The notes beneath the pieces were generated by a model, which was not told where the DNA came from, did not search any database, and worked only from the letters and a program-made list of their open reading frames with translations. Of a stretch of 40,072 nucleotides of DNA, positions 22,998 through 30,492 are shown piece by piece. A program made the position numbers and the translations under genes. Origin of the DNA: an uncultured Christensenellaceae bacterium (GTDB lineage: Bacteria; Bacillota; Clostridia; Christensenellales; Borkfalkiaceae); the NCBI GenBank assembly GCA_910588465.1, contig CAJUOP010000001.1:46984-87055 (forward strand). The letters run 5' to 3'. The first letter of the stretch is position 1. Each line of letters starts with the position of its first letter.

Positions 22998-23501
22998 TCA
23001 TTCTCCTTCCATTCGCGCGATGATCTCGGCGACCGTTTCTTCCACGCTCTTGCCGTCGCACTCCACAACGGCGTCCGCATAGCGCTCGTACAGGGGCGCG
23101 CGCTCGGCGGCGAGCTCCTCCGCGGTGGTTATATTCCCGCGCATCACCACGCCCCGCTTTTCGAAGCTCTTAATGCGGCGGGCGACTTCCTCTGCGCTCA
23201 GCTTTAAATAAATCACCTTCCCGAGCGACTTTAAATGCGCCATCACTTCGGAAGAATAGCACACGCTTCCGCCCGTCGAGACGACGGTACGGCAACAGGA
23301 AAGGCTGCCGTTTACCGCGTTTTCCACCTGTAAAAAGCCGTCCGTGCCCCGCTCTGCGATAATGCGCGAAAGCGGCTGACCCGTACGGTTTACGATGAGC
23401 TCGTCGCTGTCGAGAAAGCCCCAGCCAAGTTTTTTGGCGACCGCCTTGCCCGCGGTGCTCTTCCCCGACGACGGCATACCGATCAGCACCAGATTTTTCA
23501 T
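22998..23501 (-). CDS. aroK: Shikimate kinase-like protein
   Basis: The 167-residue NMP-kinase-fold protein has a P-loop GMPSSGKST (8-16), the shikimate-site DSD at 31-33, the GG loop (VSTGGSV, 75-80) and an ERAPLYERYA lid region, as in shikimate kinases. However, the conserved arginine of the FR..E motif that contacts the shikimate carboxylate is replaced by leucine (GFLQVE, Leu57). Many clostridial proteins annotated as shikimate kinase look like this, so either the site is rearranged or the substrate differs. The ATG has no ribosome binding site and is 8 bases after the -10 box. It leads the aroK-gltX-thyA-folA operon. Confidence 0.82.
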   Translation of the reverse strand: MKNLVLIGMPSSGKSTAGKAVAKKLGWGFLDSDELIVNRTGQPLSRIIAERGTDGFLQVENAVNGSLSCCRTVVSTGGSVCYSSEVMAHLKSLGKVIYLKLSAEEVARRIKSFEKRGVVMRGNITTAEELAAERAPLYERYADAVVECDGKSVEETVAEIIARMEGE

Positions 23502-23509
23502 ACTTTCTT

Positions 23510-23538
23510 ATTATAATGCAACGGAAAAAAATTGTCAA
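23510..23538 (-). promoter_or_regulatory. Promoter of aroK-gltX-thyA-folA, leaderless type
   Basis: TTGACA (23538-23533), 17 bases, TATAAT (23515-23510), all consensus, then only 8 bases (AAGAAAGT) to the aroK ATG on the minus strand. Confidence 0.87.
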
Positions 23539-23598
23539 ACGCGCGACGGGCGTATTCGCACATTCCGCAAAAAAATTAAAATATTTCTTTGCAAACGC

Positions 23599-23627
23599 TT
23601 GACAGTCCCCTCTGCGTATTATATAAT
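23599..23627 (+). promoter_or_regulatory. Promoter of the small lipoprotein gene, with palindrome over the -10 box
   Basis: TTGACA (23599-23604), 17 bases and TATAAT (23622-23627), 30 bases before the ATG. The -10 box is embedded in a perfect 16-base palindrome, CGTATTATATAATACG (23615-23630), which could be an operator. Confidence 0.85.
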
Positions 23628-23657
23628 ACGTGTATCAAGATTATTAAGGAGTTAATA

Positions 23658-24110
23658 ATGAAAAGAAAGTTAACAATCGCTCTTACCTCTGTGCTGCTCG
23701 TCGTCGGAATGATTTTTGCGTTCTGCGCGTGTTCCGCCTACGGCTCGGTAAAAAGAGCCTATACGAAAGCGGGCTATGAAGAAACGGAATTTTCCGATAC
23801 CTACCAAAAATACGTTACCGAGATGTTCGGCGAGGATGCGGGCGACGTGTTTAAAGTACACGTTCTGCAAAAAGCCGCCGACGAGGACGACGGCTTCTTC
23901 GAACAGCTCGGCAGCAAGCTCACCGTTGCGGTGATCGCCGAATTCAATTCCACCGAAGAGATGAACGAGCTTATGAAAAAACACGTTACCCAAGAGGACG
24001 CCGAAAATATTGCAGAAGCGATTCAGCAGCTCGACAACGTGAGCGGCAACTGCGTGCTGCTTTTTTACTCTTCCAAAAAGGGATACGAAATTTTTAAGGG
24101 CACGAAATAA
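23658..24110 (+). CDS. Small secreted lipoprotein, function unknown
   Basis: The 150-residue product starts with a basic n-region, a hydrophobic core and a cysteine (MKRKLTIALT, then IFAFCACSAYG) that looks like a lipoprotein signal, with the cysteine near residue 25. The mature part is acidic, with two halves that each contain charged helices and the strands KVHVLQKA and LTVAVIAEF, ending in NCVLLFYSSKKGYEIFKGTK. I do not recognise a family. The ATG has an AAGGAG ribosome binding site 8 bases upstream. It stands alone between a strong promoter and a strong terminator. An extracytoplasmic stress or sensor role would be speculation. Confidence 0.8.
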   Translation: MKRKLTIALTSVLLVVGMIFAFCACSAYGSVKRAYTKAGYEETEFSDTYQKYVTEMFGEDAGDVFKVHVLQKAADEDDGFFEQLGSKLTVAVIAEFNSTEEMNELMKKHVTQEDAENIAEAIQQLDNVSGNCVLLFYSSKKGYEIFKGTK

Positions 24111-24121
24111 GCGAAATCGCC

Positions 24122-24151
24122 TTCCCTCCCCCGTTCGGGAGGGAATTTTTT
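24122..24151 (+). terminator. Intrinsic terminator of the lipoprotein gene
   Basis: A 9-bp stem, TTCCCTCCC with GGGAGGGAA, a 6-base loop and six T residues directly after. Confidence 0.92.
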
Positions 24152-24182
24152 CCGCTTTTTTTATAAATGTGCGTAAAAAAAG

Positions 24183-24211
24183 TTGTGTTTTTTATTCGGG
24201 TATGGTATACT
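24183..24211 (+). promoter_or_regulatory. Promoter of secG-rnr-smpB
   Basis: TTGTGT (24183-24188), 17 bases, TATACT (24206-24211), 39 bases before the secG ATG. Confidence 0.75.
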
Positions 24212-24250
24212 CGTATAAGAATTTTGAAATATTTATAAGGATCGAACGAA

Positions 24251-24571
24251 ATGAACGCACTTTCTTTTTTCAATAATCTGCTCGTGCCCGCTTCGACGGA
24301 CGCGGCATACAATACTTACCGCATTACGAGCATCGTTTTGATCGTGCTGATGGGCGTAGCCGCGCTCGCCGCGATCATCCTCGTATTGCTTCAACCGGGA
24401 AACTCGCAGGGAATCGACGCGCTCGGCGGTTCGAGCGAAACCTTCTACGGCAAAAACAAGGGCAAATCGACCGAAGCCAAGCTGAAAATGTGGACGTTTA
24501 TCTGTCTCGGCGTTCTGGCGGTGCTTGCCGTCGTGTTCTTCATTTTGCAATACGAGGGAATTTGGACCTGA
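24251..24571 (+). CDS. secG: Protein translocase subunit SecG
   Basis: The 106-residue membrane protein has two hydrophobic segments (about residues 24-47 and 83-102) around the SecG loop signature VLLQPGNSQGIDALGGSSE. It is the accessory subunit of the SecYEG channel. The N-terminal extension before the first segment is slightly long. An AAGGA ribosome binding site lies 10 bases before the ATG. The order secG-rnr-smpB is the same as in Bacillus, where ssrA follows; no tmRNA gene is visible here. Confidence 0.95.
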   Translation: MNALSFFNNLLVPASTDAAYNTYRITSIVLIVLMGVAALAAIILVLLQPGNSQGIDALGGSSETFYGKNKGKSTEAKLKMWTFICLGVLAVLAVVFFILQYEGIWT

Positions 24572-24586
24572 GAAAAAAGGCTTAAC

Positions 24587-24618
24587 GGGCGGGCTTTCGG
24601 GCTTGCCCTTATTTTTTT
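24587..24618 (+). terminator. Intrinsic terminator or attenuator between secG and rnr
   Basis: GGGCGGGC pairs with GCTTGCCC (two G-U pairs) around TTTCGG and is followed by TTATTTTTTT. As rnr has no clear promoter of its own, this probably works partially and sets the ratio of secG to rnr-smpB transcript. Confidence 0.7.
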
Positions 24619-24668
24619 GCGGAGCGGAGCCGACAGTCGCTCCCCTTCCGCCCGGAAAAGGAGACGTT

Positions 24669-26750
24669 TTGAACGCAAAACAATCGTTACTCAATCAGTT
24701 TAAGAGCGGCGCGTTCGCTCTTTTAACCGACGAAGAAATTTCCAAAAAGCTGCGTTTGGGTAAGCGGGAAAGCCTTGCCGTCCGCGACATTCTGCGCGCG
24801 CTCTGCCGCGAAGGCGAGCTGCTGTGCGACGCGCGCTACCGCTACGGCACGGCGGAGCAGTTCGGCGCGGTGACGGGAAAAATCTCGGGCAACGAACGGG
24901 GCTTCGGCTTTTTCGTGCCCGACGATAGCGACCTGCCCGACCTGTTTATTCCCCGTCGGGCGCTGAAAAACGCCCTGCACGGCGACAGCGTGCTCGCCTT
25001 TTGCACGGGCGGACGGGCGGGAGACGAGGGCGAGGTGCTCGCCGTTATTTCCCGCGGTTACCGCGAAATCGTGGGCATTTACCGCCGCGACCGCATGGCG
25101 GGCTACGTGACCCCCGACGAGCGCAAGTTCGACGAGGAGGTTTATATCCCCGCCAACAAGCATAACGGCGCGAAAAACGGCGACAAGGTCGCGGCGAAAA
25201 TCAACTCTTACGCGGGACGCACCCCCACGGGCGAGGTGATTGAAATTATCGGACGGGCGGGAGACTTTCTCACCGAAGAAAACGCGCTCATCCGCGCGCA
25301 CGCGCTCCGCACCGAATTTCCCGAGGCGGTTCTGGCGGAAGCCGAACGGCAGGCGGCGCGCCCCGTTACCGAGCTGACGGGCAGAGTCGATCTGCGGGAC
25401 GAGCTGATTATAACCGTCGACGGCGAGGACACGCGCGACATCGACGACGCGATCTCCGTCCGAAAAGAGGGAGATAAATTCTATCTGGGCGTGCATATCG
25501 CCGACGTAACGCACTACGTAACGCGCGGAAGCGAGCTCGACCGCGAGGCGTTCGCCCGCGGGACGAGCGTTTATTTTCCCGACCGCGTGCTGCCCATGCT
25601 CCCCCCCGCCCTCTCCAACGGAATCTGCTCTTTAAACGAGGGCGAGGACCGCTTCGCGCTCTCCTGCCTGATGACGGTAAATCGCGGAGGCGAGGTGACG
25701 GAAAAACGCGTTGTTCCCGCCGTGATCCGTTCCCGCCACCGCATGACTTATGCGGATGTGACCGCGATTATCCGCAAAGAGAAAGAAACGGCGGAGCGAT
25801 ACCCCGACCTGACCGACTTTTTGACCGACGCGGCGGAGCTCACCGAAATTTTAAAAGAGGCGAGACAGCGGCGCGGCGCGGTGGACCTTGCCGTAAAAGA
25901 AGCGAAGATCCTTTACGAAAACGGCACGATCTCCGTGCCCGATTACGAGCGCACGGTTTCGCACGAGATGATCGAGCAGTTTATGGTGCTTGCAAACGAG
26001 AGCGTTGCGGAGCTGGCGATGCAAAAACAGCTCCCCTTCGTGTACCGTATCCACGAGACGCCCGCGCCCGAAAAGGCGAGCGCGTTCGCGGCGTTCTGCA
26101 ACGAAACGGGCGTGCCATGCAAATTCGACCCCGAAAACGTGGCGCCCAAGGATTTCCAAGCCGTGCTGAACGGGTTAAAGGACAGTCCGCTCTTTCACGT
26201 GGTAAACCGCGTGATGCTGCGCTCTATGATGAAGGCGATTTACTCGCCCGAAAACAAGGGGCACTTCGGGCTCGCTTCCTCCTGCTACTGCCACTTCACC
26301 TCCCCTATCCGCCGCTATCCCGATTTGTGTATTCACCGCATCATCAAAGAAAGCTTTCTTTCCGCCGAGCAGACGAAGGAACGCTATAAAAACTTCGTAA
26401 AGGACGCTTCCGCGCAGTCCTCGGAATGCGAACGGAACGCGCAGGAAGCGGAACGGGACGTGGACGCGCTGTATTTAACGGCGTTTATGCAGGACAAAAT
26501 CGGAATGGAGTTCGAGGCGACGATTTCGGGCGTGACCTCCTTCGGACTGTTTGCCGAGCTCGACAACACCGTGGAGGGACTGATCCCCGTGGAGACGCTC
26601 CCCGACGACAGTTATTATTTTGCCGAAGAAAAATTTTTGCTGCGCGGAACGAGGAATTCCTTCCGTCTGGGCGAACGGGTGCGCGTTCGGGTGGACGGAG
26701 TGGACCGGGGCGCGCGCAGAACGTTTTTCGCGCTGCTCGAAAAAATTTGA
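24669..26750 (+). CDS. rnr: Ribonuclease R
   Basis: The 693-residue 3'-5' exoribonuclease degrades structured RNA and takes part in trans-translation decay with SmpB. It shows the N-terminal winged helix (residues 1-60), two cold-shock domains (GNERGFGFFVPDD; GTYRRDRMAGYVTPDE-like region), the RNB catalytic domain with DTRDIDDAISV and its metal-binding aspartates, and a C-terminal S1 domain (EFEATISGVTSFGLFAELD). Length is slightly short because there is little basic tail. I start it at TTG 24669, since AAGGAG lies 5 bases upstream and the domain begins there; the frame is open upstream to 24525 through secG but that is not coding. A GGAGCG/CGCTCC hairpin lies just before the ribosome binding site. 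Confidence 0.95.
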   Translation: MNAKQSLLNQFKSGAFALLTDEEISKKLRLGKRESLAVRDILRALCREGELLCDARYRYGTAEQFGAVTGKISGNERGFGFFVPDDSDLPDLFIPRRALKNALHGDSVLAFCTGGRAGDEGEVLAVISRGYREIVGIYRRDRMAGYVTPDERKFDEEVYIPANKHNGAKNGDKVAAKINSYAGRTPTGEVIEIIGRAGDFLTEENALIRAHALRTEFPEAVLAEAERQAARPVTELTGRVDLRDELIITVDGEDTRDIDDAISVRKEGDKFYLGVHIADVTHYVTRGSELDREAFARGTSVYFPDRVLPMLPPALSNGICSLNEGEDRFALSCLMTVNRGGEVTEKRVVPAVIRSRHRMTYADVTAIIRKEKETAERYPDLTDFLTDAAELTEILKEARQRRGAVDLAVKEAKILYENGTISVPDYERTVSHEMIEQFMVLANESVAELAMQKQLPFVYRIHETPAPEKASAFAAFCNETGVPCKFDPENVAPKDFQAVLNGLKDSPLFHVVNRVMLRSMMKAIYSPENKGHFGLASSCYCHFTSPIRRYPDLCIHRIIKESFLSAEQTKERYKNFVKDASAQSSECERNAQEAERDVDALYLTAFMQDKIGMEFEATISGVTSFGLFAELDNTVEGLIPVETLPDDSYYFAEEKFLLRGTRNSFRLGERVRVRVDGVDRGARRTFFALLEKI

Positions 26751-26780
26751 CCGCATAGAATATCGGTTCGGGAAAAAATC

Positions 26781-27233
26781 ATGAAAATTATCGCAGTAAA
26801 CAAATCGGCTTCGTTCGAATACTTCATCGAGGAAAAATACGAAGCGGGCGTCGTGCTCGAGGGCAGCGAGGTAAAATCCCTGCGGGCGGGCAGAGCCTCG
26901 CTCGGGGAAAGCTTTTGCGAGATTCGCGGCGGCGAGATTTTTTTAAAGAATATGCACGTCGCCCTATACGACAAGAGCGGCGCCTTTTCCACGCGCGACG
27001 CGCGCAAGGATCGCAAGCTTCTGCTACACAAAACCGAAATTTCCAAAATCGTCGGGCGGGTGAACGAAAAGGGCTATACCCTCGTCCCCTTAAAAATTTA
27101 CTTTAAGGAAGCGCTCGTTAAAGTGGAAATTGCGCTGTGCAAGGGTAAGCACGCTTACGACAAAAAACGCTCGATCGCCGAACGCGACTTAAAGCGCGCT
27201 ACCGACCGCGCCGTAAAAGAATATCTGAAATAA
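26781..27233 (+). CDS. smpB: SsrA-binding protein SmpB
   Basis: The 150-residue RNA-binding protein delivers tmRNA to stalled ribosomes. Diagnostic stretches are AVNKSASFEYFIEEKYEAGV, LEGSEVKSLRAGRASL, KNMHVALYDKSGAFSTRDARKDRKLLLHK and the basic tail KGKHAYDKKRSIAERDLKRA. It lies 30 bases after rnr, with which it acts in clearing faulty mRNAs. The ribosome binding site is weak (GGGAAAAAATCATG), suggesting some dependence on translation of rnr. The ssrA gene itself is not in the window. Confidence 0.96.
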   Translation: MKIIAVNKSASFEYFIEEKYEAGVVLEGSEVKSLRAGRASLGESFCEIRGGEIFLKNMHVALYDKSGAFSTRDARKDRKLLLHKTEISKIVGRVNEKGYTLVPLKIYFKEALVKVEIALCKGKHAYDKKRSIAERDLKRATDRAVKEYLK

Positions 27234-27270
27234 GCAAAAGGCTTTCGCTGTAGCGAAAGCCTTTTGCTTA
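27231..27270. terminator. Bidirectional terminator with 19-bp stem
   Basis: A perfect 19-bp inverted repeat (arms 27231-27249 and 27252-27270, core AAAAGGCTTTCGCT) with a 2-base loop overlaps the smpB stop codon. It separates smpB from the convergent membrane protein gene. Confidence 0.88.
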
Positions 27271-27277
27271 TCCCGCT

Positions 27278-27877
27278 TTAAAATCCGCGCGAAGTCTGGG
27301 TTACAGACTCCTCAAAAAAGGTTTCGTTCCCGTCGTAAGAGCGCCAGTAGCTCCCCGTCCCGTCGCGGAAACGGTTATACACTTTCCCGTAATAGGGCGA
27401 ATCGGGTGAGGCGTCCGACCTGCTCTCCACAAACTCGAGCGTCCGCTCGCTTCCGTTTACAATGACTACATATTGACGATCGGATTTTTTCCACGCTTTG
27501 GAAATTTTGTCGCAAGTACCGTCGAGCGGACTTTTGCTCGTGAACGCTTTCAGAATAAAGTTAATAAATTTTAAAGCTCCCCATATGATGAGCAAAACGA
27601 CAAAACCGAGAATAAACGGAACCCAGGTATTTCTGTACAGATACTTCATGCCCTTCGTTTCGCGTTCGACGTCCTGTAACAGCACGTGAGCAATCGCGCC
27701 GAATACCGTCATCAGTACAACGCCGATAATCGCGTAAACCAACAGTCCGCCGACAGACGAACCGCTGCCGGTTGCGATATCGCCCTTTAACAAAAAGCGG
27801 TCGATCGCATACATTACCAACATAACCGGCAAAGATAAAATCGACAGCCACGCAAATACGATCCCTGTTTTTTTCAT
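27278..27877 (-). CDS. Small membrane protein with C-terminal soluble domain, function unknown
   Basis: The 199-residue product, starting MKKTGIVFAWLSILSLP, has three hydrophobic segments (about residues 6-24, 43-66 and 87-110) and a C-terminal soluble domain with YVVIVNGSERTLEFVESRSD and YGKVYNRFRDGTGSYWRSYDG, possibly a small beta domain. I do not recognise a family. I start it at ATG 27877, with GGAG 8 bases upstream; the frame is open to 27949 but that part includes the leader hairpin. Its promoter and leader are unusual (see 27898-27981). It is monocistronic and convergent with smpB. Confidence 0.8.
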   Translation of the reverse strand: MKKTGIVFAWLSILSLPVMLVMYAIDRFLLKGDIATGSGSSVGGLLVYAIIGVVLMTVFGAIAHVLLQDVERETKGMKYLYRNTWVPFILGFVVLLIIWGALKFINFILKAFTSKSPLDGTCDKISKAWKKSDRQYVVIVNGSERTLEFVESRSDASPDSPYYGKVYNRFRDGTGSYWRSYDGNETFFEESVTQTSRGF

Positions 27878-27897
27878 AACCTCTTCTCCTCTTTTGT

Positions 27898-27941
27898 TTT
27901 CCCATGCGGATTCCGCCGAACGGCGGAATCCGCATGGGAAA
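27898..27941 (-). other. 20-bp perfect hairpin at the predicted mRNA 5' end
   Basis: Bases 27898-27917 and 27922-27941 are exact reverse complements around a GAAC loop. The core is CCCATGCGGATTCCGCC. It begins about 6 bases after the predicted transcription start and lies 20 bases before the start codon of the membrane protein. There is no T run on the minus strand, so it is not a terminator for that direction; a 5' stabilising stem or a protein-binding site fits better. Confidence 0.85.
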
Positions 27942-27953
27942 TTTTTCAAAACT

Positions 27954-27981
27954 ATTATAGACTACCCCCCCCGCCTGTCAA
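27954..27981 (-). promoter_or_regulatory. Promoter with an 8-base G/C homopolymer in the spacer
   Basis: On the minus strand TTGACA (27981-27976), a 16-base spacer and TATAAT (27959-27954). The spacer contains eight consecutive G residues (C on the plus strand, 27965-27972). A gain of one base would give the ideal 17-base spacing, so slippage in this run would change promoter strength. Confidence 0.8.
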
Positions 27982-28054
27982 GGATTTTATCCACATTTTT
28001 TAAATTTTTTTAGATTTTTTATCCGCCGCCCCCGTTTTTTTATAGCAAACGAAA

Positions 28055-28086
28055 CGCCCCCGCTGCGGAATACCGCAGCGGGGGCG
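28055..28086 (-). terminator. Terminator after spoIVA
   Basis: A 14-bp GC-rich stem (CGCCCCCGCTGCGG with its complement) and AATA loop, 6 bases after the spoIVA stop, followed on the minus strand by TTTCGTTTGC, a broken T tract. Confidence 0.75.
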
Positions 28087-28092
28087 CATTGC

Positions 28093-29559
28093 TCACAATA
28101 ATATACAGATTACTCCGCCCTTTCCCTCGTTTACGATGCGCGTTACCGTGCGGCGCATCTTCTTTTGCACCCCCTCGCGCATAGAGCGGTTTTTCACATA
28201 CAGCTCTTCGCCGAGCATTTCTTTGAGCGTCTTTCCGAACATATTCGTGTTCCAGACCTCCTCGGGCGCGCTCTCCATGTCCTCCGAAAGCTGTTTGACG
28301 AACGCTTCACTCTGTTCCTGGTTGCCCAGCGCGGGGCGCACCTCTCCGCTGACGTCTACGCGGATAATGTGATAGCTGGGCGCGTCCGCGTGCAGGTTTA
28401 CCCCCACTCTTCCGCTTCTCTTTACCGTTTTGGGCTGCGTAAGGTTCATTTCCTCGGGCTCGGGCGGGACGATGCCGTAGCCGTATTCGCGCGCGTCCGC
28501 AAACGCCTGCCCCACGCGTTCGTACAGCTTCTTCGCCTCCGAAAGCTGCTTCACGTAGCTCATCAGTGCGAAATCGTCCTGAATGTTTTCGCCGCACTGC
28601 TCGCCGAGAACGCGGAAGAACGTGCCCTCTTTGGGTTCGATCTTACAGCGCGCCTTGCCCGTCGCCGCGTCGATGATGAGGGACGCGGGCGGAAGAAGAT
28701 GTTCGCTTTCCGTAAACAGTCCGTCGAGCAGGGCGCAATCGCTCATCTTCGTTATTTTGGGCGCCACCGTGCGCACCCCCTGCAACACCTCTGCGATCAG
28801 CGCGTTGTCGCCGTCGAGCACGCGCATCCAGTCGGGCAGATCCACGTCGATGCTCAGCACGGGGAATTCGTATAAGATCCGTTCGAGCACTTCGCAAATC
28901 TGTTCCGCCGTGATCTCCTCGGCGTTCACCGCCATGACGGGCACGCAATATTTTTCTTCCAACGAGGCGCGAAGCGCTTCCGCCCCCGAAGGGTCCTGAC
29001 AGTTAAGCAGGATCACGTACGGCTTGCCGATTGCGCTCAGCTCCGCCTGCGCCTGTTCCTCCGCCTTTTCGTACGCCTCGCGGGGAAGCCCCGTTACCGA
29101 GCCGTCCGTGGTGATCAACAGCCCGATGGTAGAATGGTCGCGGATGACCCTGCGCGTGCCCTCTTCCGCCGCCGTCTCGAAAGGAACGGGAGAATCGTTC
29201 CACGGCGTCTTTACAAGGCGCGGCGCGCCCTCCTCCTCGAAGCCCGCCGCCCCCTCTACGGGGAAGCCCACGCAGTCGATCAGGCGGACTTTTGCGACCG
29301 CGTTTTTCACGCTGATCTCCGCCGCCGTTTCGGGAACGAATTTGGGCTCCGTGGTCATCACCGTCTTTCCCGCCGCCGACTGCGGAAGTTCGTCTACATA
29401 CCGCGCCTTTTTCGATTTCGCAACGCTCGGGATGACGAGCTGCTGCATAAAGTTCTTGATGAACGTAGATTTTCCCGTGCGCACGGGTCCCACGACCCCC
29501 ACGAAAATTTCTCCGCCCGTACGGGACGCAATGTCCTCGTAAACACTGAAAGTTTCCAT
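28093..29559 (-). CDS. spoIVA: Stage IV sporulation protein A (SpoIVA), coat basement ATPase
   Basis: The 488-residue protein is the ATP-driven polymer that forms the basement layer of the spore coat in the mother cell. It starts METFSVYEDIASRTGGEIFVG-like and has the Walker A GPVRTGKST (24-32), DCVGFPVEGA as the switch/Walker B region, and the typical GLLITTDGSVTGLPREAY and NCQDPSG segments (TRAFAC GTPase relatives). The C-terminus ends in GGVICILL, the short hydrophobic tail that targets it to SpoVM at the forespore membrane. Length matches the family. GGAGG lies 10 bases before the ATG. It is a near-certain marker that this lineage makes, or recently made, endospores. Confidence 0.97.
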   Translation of the reverse strand: METFSVYEDIASRTGGEIFVGVVGPVRTGKSTFIKNFMQQLVIPSVAKSKKARYVDELPQSAAGKTVMTTEPKFVPETAAEISVKNAVAKVRLIDCVGFPVEGAAGFEEEGAPRLVKTPWNDSPVPFETAAEEGTRRVIRDHSTIGLLITTDGSVTGLPREAYEKAEEQAQAELSAIGKPYVILLNCQDPSGAEALRASLEEKYCVPVMAVNAEEITAEQICEVLERILYEFPVLSIDVDLPDWMRVLDGDNALIAEVLQGVRTVAPKITKMSDCALLDGLFTESEHLLPPASLIIDAATGKARCKIEPKEGTFFRVLGEQCGENIQDDFALMSYVKQLSEAKKLYERVGQAFADAREYGYGIVPPEPEEMNLTQPKTVKRSGRVGVNLHADAPSYHIIRVDVSGEVRPALGNQEQSEAFVKQLSEDMESAPEEVWNTNMFGKTLKEMLGEELYVKNRSMREGVQKKMRRTVTRIVNEGKGGVICILL

Positions 29560-29577
29560 AAAATAAACGCCTCCGCC

Positions 29578-29605
29578 GAATATGCTTGCTGGAATACTCT
29601 ATGAA
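29578..29605 (-). promoter_or_regulatory. SigE-like promoter of spoIVA
   Basis: On the minus strand a TTCATAGA box near 29600-29605 is 13-14 bases upstream of CATATTC (29584-29578), similar to the mother-cell SigE pattern. spoIVA is a SigE gene in Bacillus. No SigA promoter is visible in the 79-base gap. Confidence 0.45.
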
Positions 29606-29638
29606 CGGAGACGTTTTAATATGACAAAATCTTATTCT

Positions 29639-30481
29639 TTACGCGTCGGATTTTTGTTTTTGTTCGGTCGGGACGGGCAGGCGGGACTGTTCCGCGATTT
29701 CCTTATAATATGCGTCCTCCGAAAAATCCCGCTCGCGGGTATATTCGCCGCCCAGCGCTTCGATCGCATATTTTAGTTCCTGAAATTCGAGAAAGTTGAT
29801 TGCGTCGCTCTCGATCGCCTCCAAAAGAACGGGAAGCGCGCGCTCGTCGCCGTATGCGGCGAGATAGCTTGCGCGCATAGGCAGCTCCTCTTCCGCGAGG
29901 CGGAATTCCTTTAATAAAATCTCGAACACGCGCTCGTCCCGCACTGCGCAGCGGGAGAGAATCTCGAGCATCAGCTCCTTTTGCACGCCCTGCGCGTAAT
30001 ATTCGAGCGCGCGTTCCTTCGCGGAATCCGCGTCCGCCTTTAACTGGTCTACCGCGGCGTCCTTGATCTCGCGGTCGAACTCCCCCGTTAAAATGGCAAA
30101 ATAGGCGCCGAATGCCTTTTTATCGGCGCCCGCAAGATTGACCGCGAGCGTTAATATCCGTTCGTCGCCCTCTTGCAGCAGCGCGGCGAGCTCGTCCGGA
30201 CACTTTCTCTCCTCGATTTCCCGACAAAGAAAGTCCGAAACGGGCACGCCCTCCTTTACGTGGCGGGCAAGAGACTCCACCAGCTCCGCGTCGGACATGG
30301 CGCGGTAATAACCGCGCGGCGTGTTTTCCACGCACTTTAAATACGTATCGCCGAATTTGGCGTACAGCTTGGGAATTTTCGCTTCCCACTGCTTTTCGGT
30401 ATATTTCCCCGCGTTCTCCGTCATGTATTCGGAAAGGCGGGAATCGAACATTCCGTCGAAATCGACAAGCTTCACTTTCAT
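29639..30481 (-). CDS. All-helical repeat protein, function unknown
   Basis: A 280-residue soluble protein without signal peptide or membrane segment. It is rich in Glu, Ala, Leu and Lys, and its middle and C-terminal parts look like HEAT-type helical pairs (for example DERILTLAVNLAGADKKAF, KELMLEILSRCAVRDERVFE, DERALPVLLEAIESDAINF). The tail is charged and polar. I do not recognise a family. It follows the TPR protein gene by 11 bases on the same strand, so the two probably act together in an operon with hslO. A shared role as a scaffold or in protein quality control is an inference from position only. Confidence 0.75.
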   Translation of the reverse strand: MKVKLVDFDGMFDSRLSEYMTENAGKYTEKQWEAKIPKLYAKFGDTYLKCVENTPRGYYRAMSDAELVESLARHVKEGVPVSDFLCREIEERKCPDELAALLQEGDERILTLAVNLAGADKKAFGAYFAILTGEFDREIKDAAVDQLKADADSAKERALEYYAQGVQKELMLEILSRCAVRDERVFEILLKEFRLAEEELPMRASYLAAYGDERALPVLLEAIESDAINFLEFQELKYAIEALGGEYTRERDFSEDAYYKEIAEQSRLPVPTEQKQKSDA

Positions 30482-30492
30482 GATTTTCTTCC

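Noticed and set aside
27234..27290. tmRNA gene after smpB
   Set aside because: Only a terminator hairpin is present, followed directly by a convergent gene.
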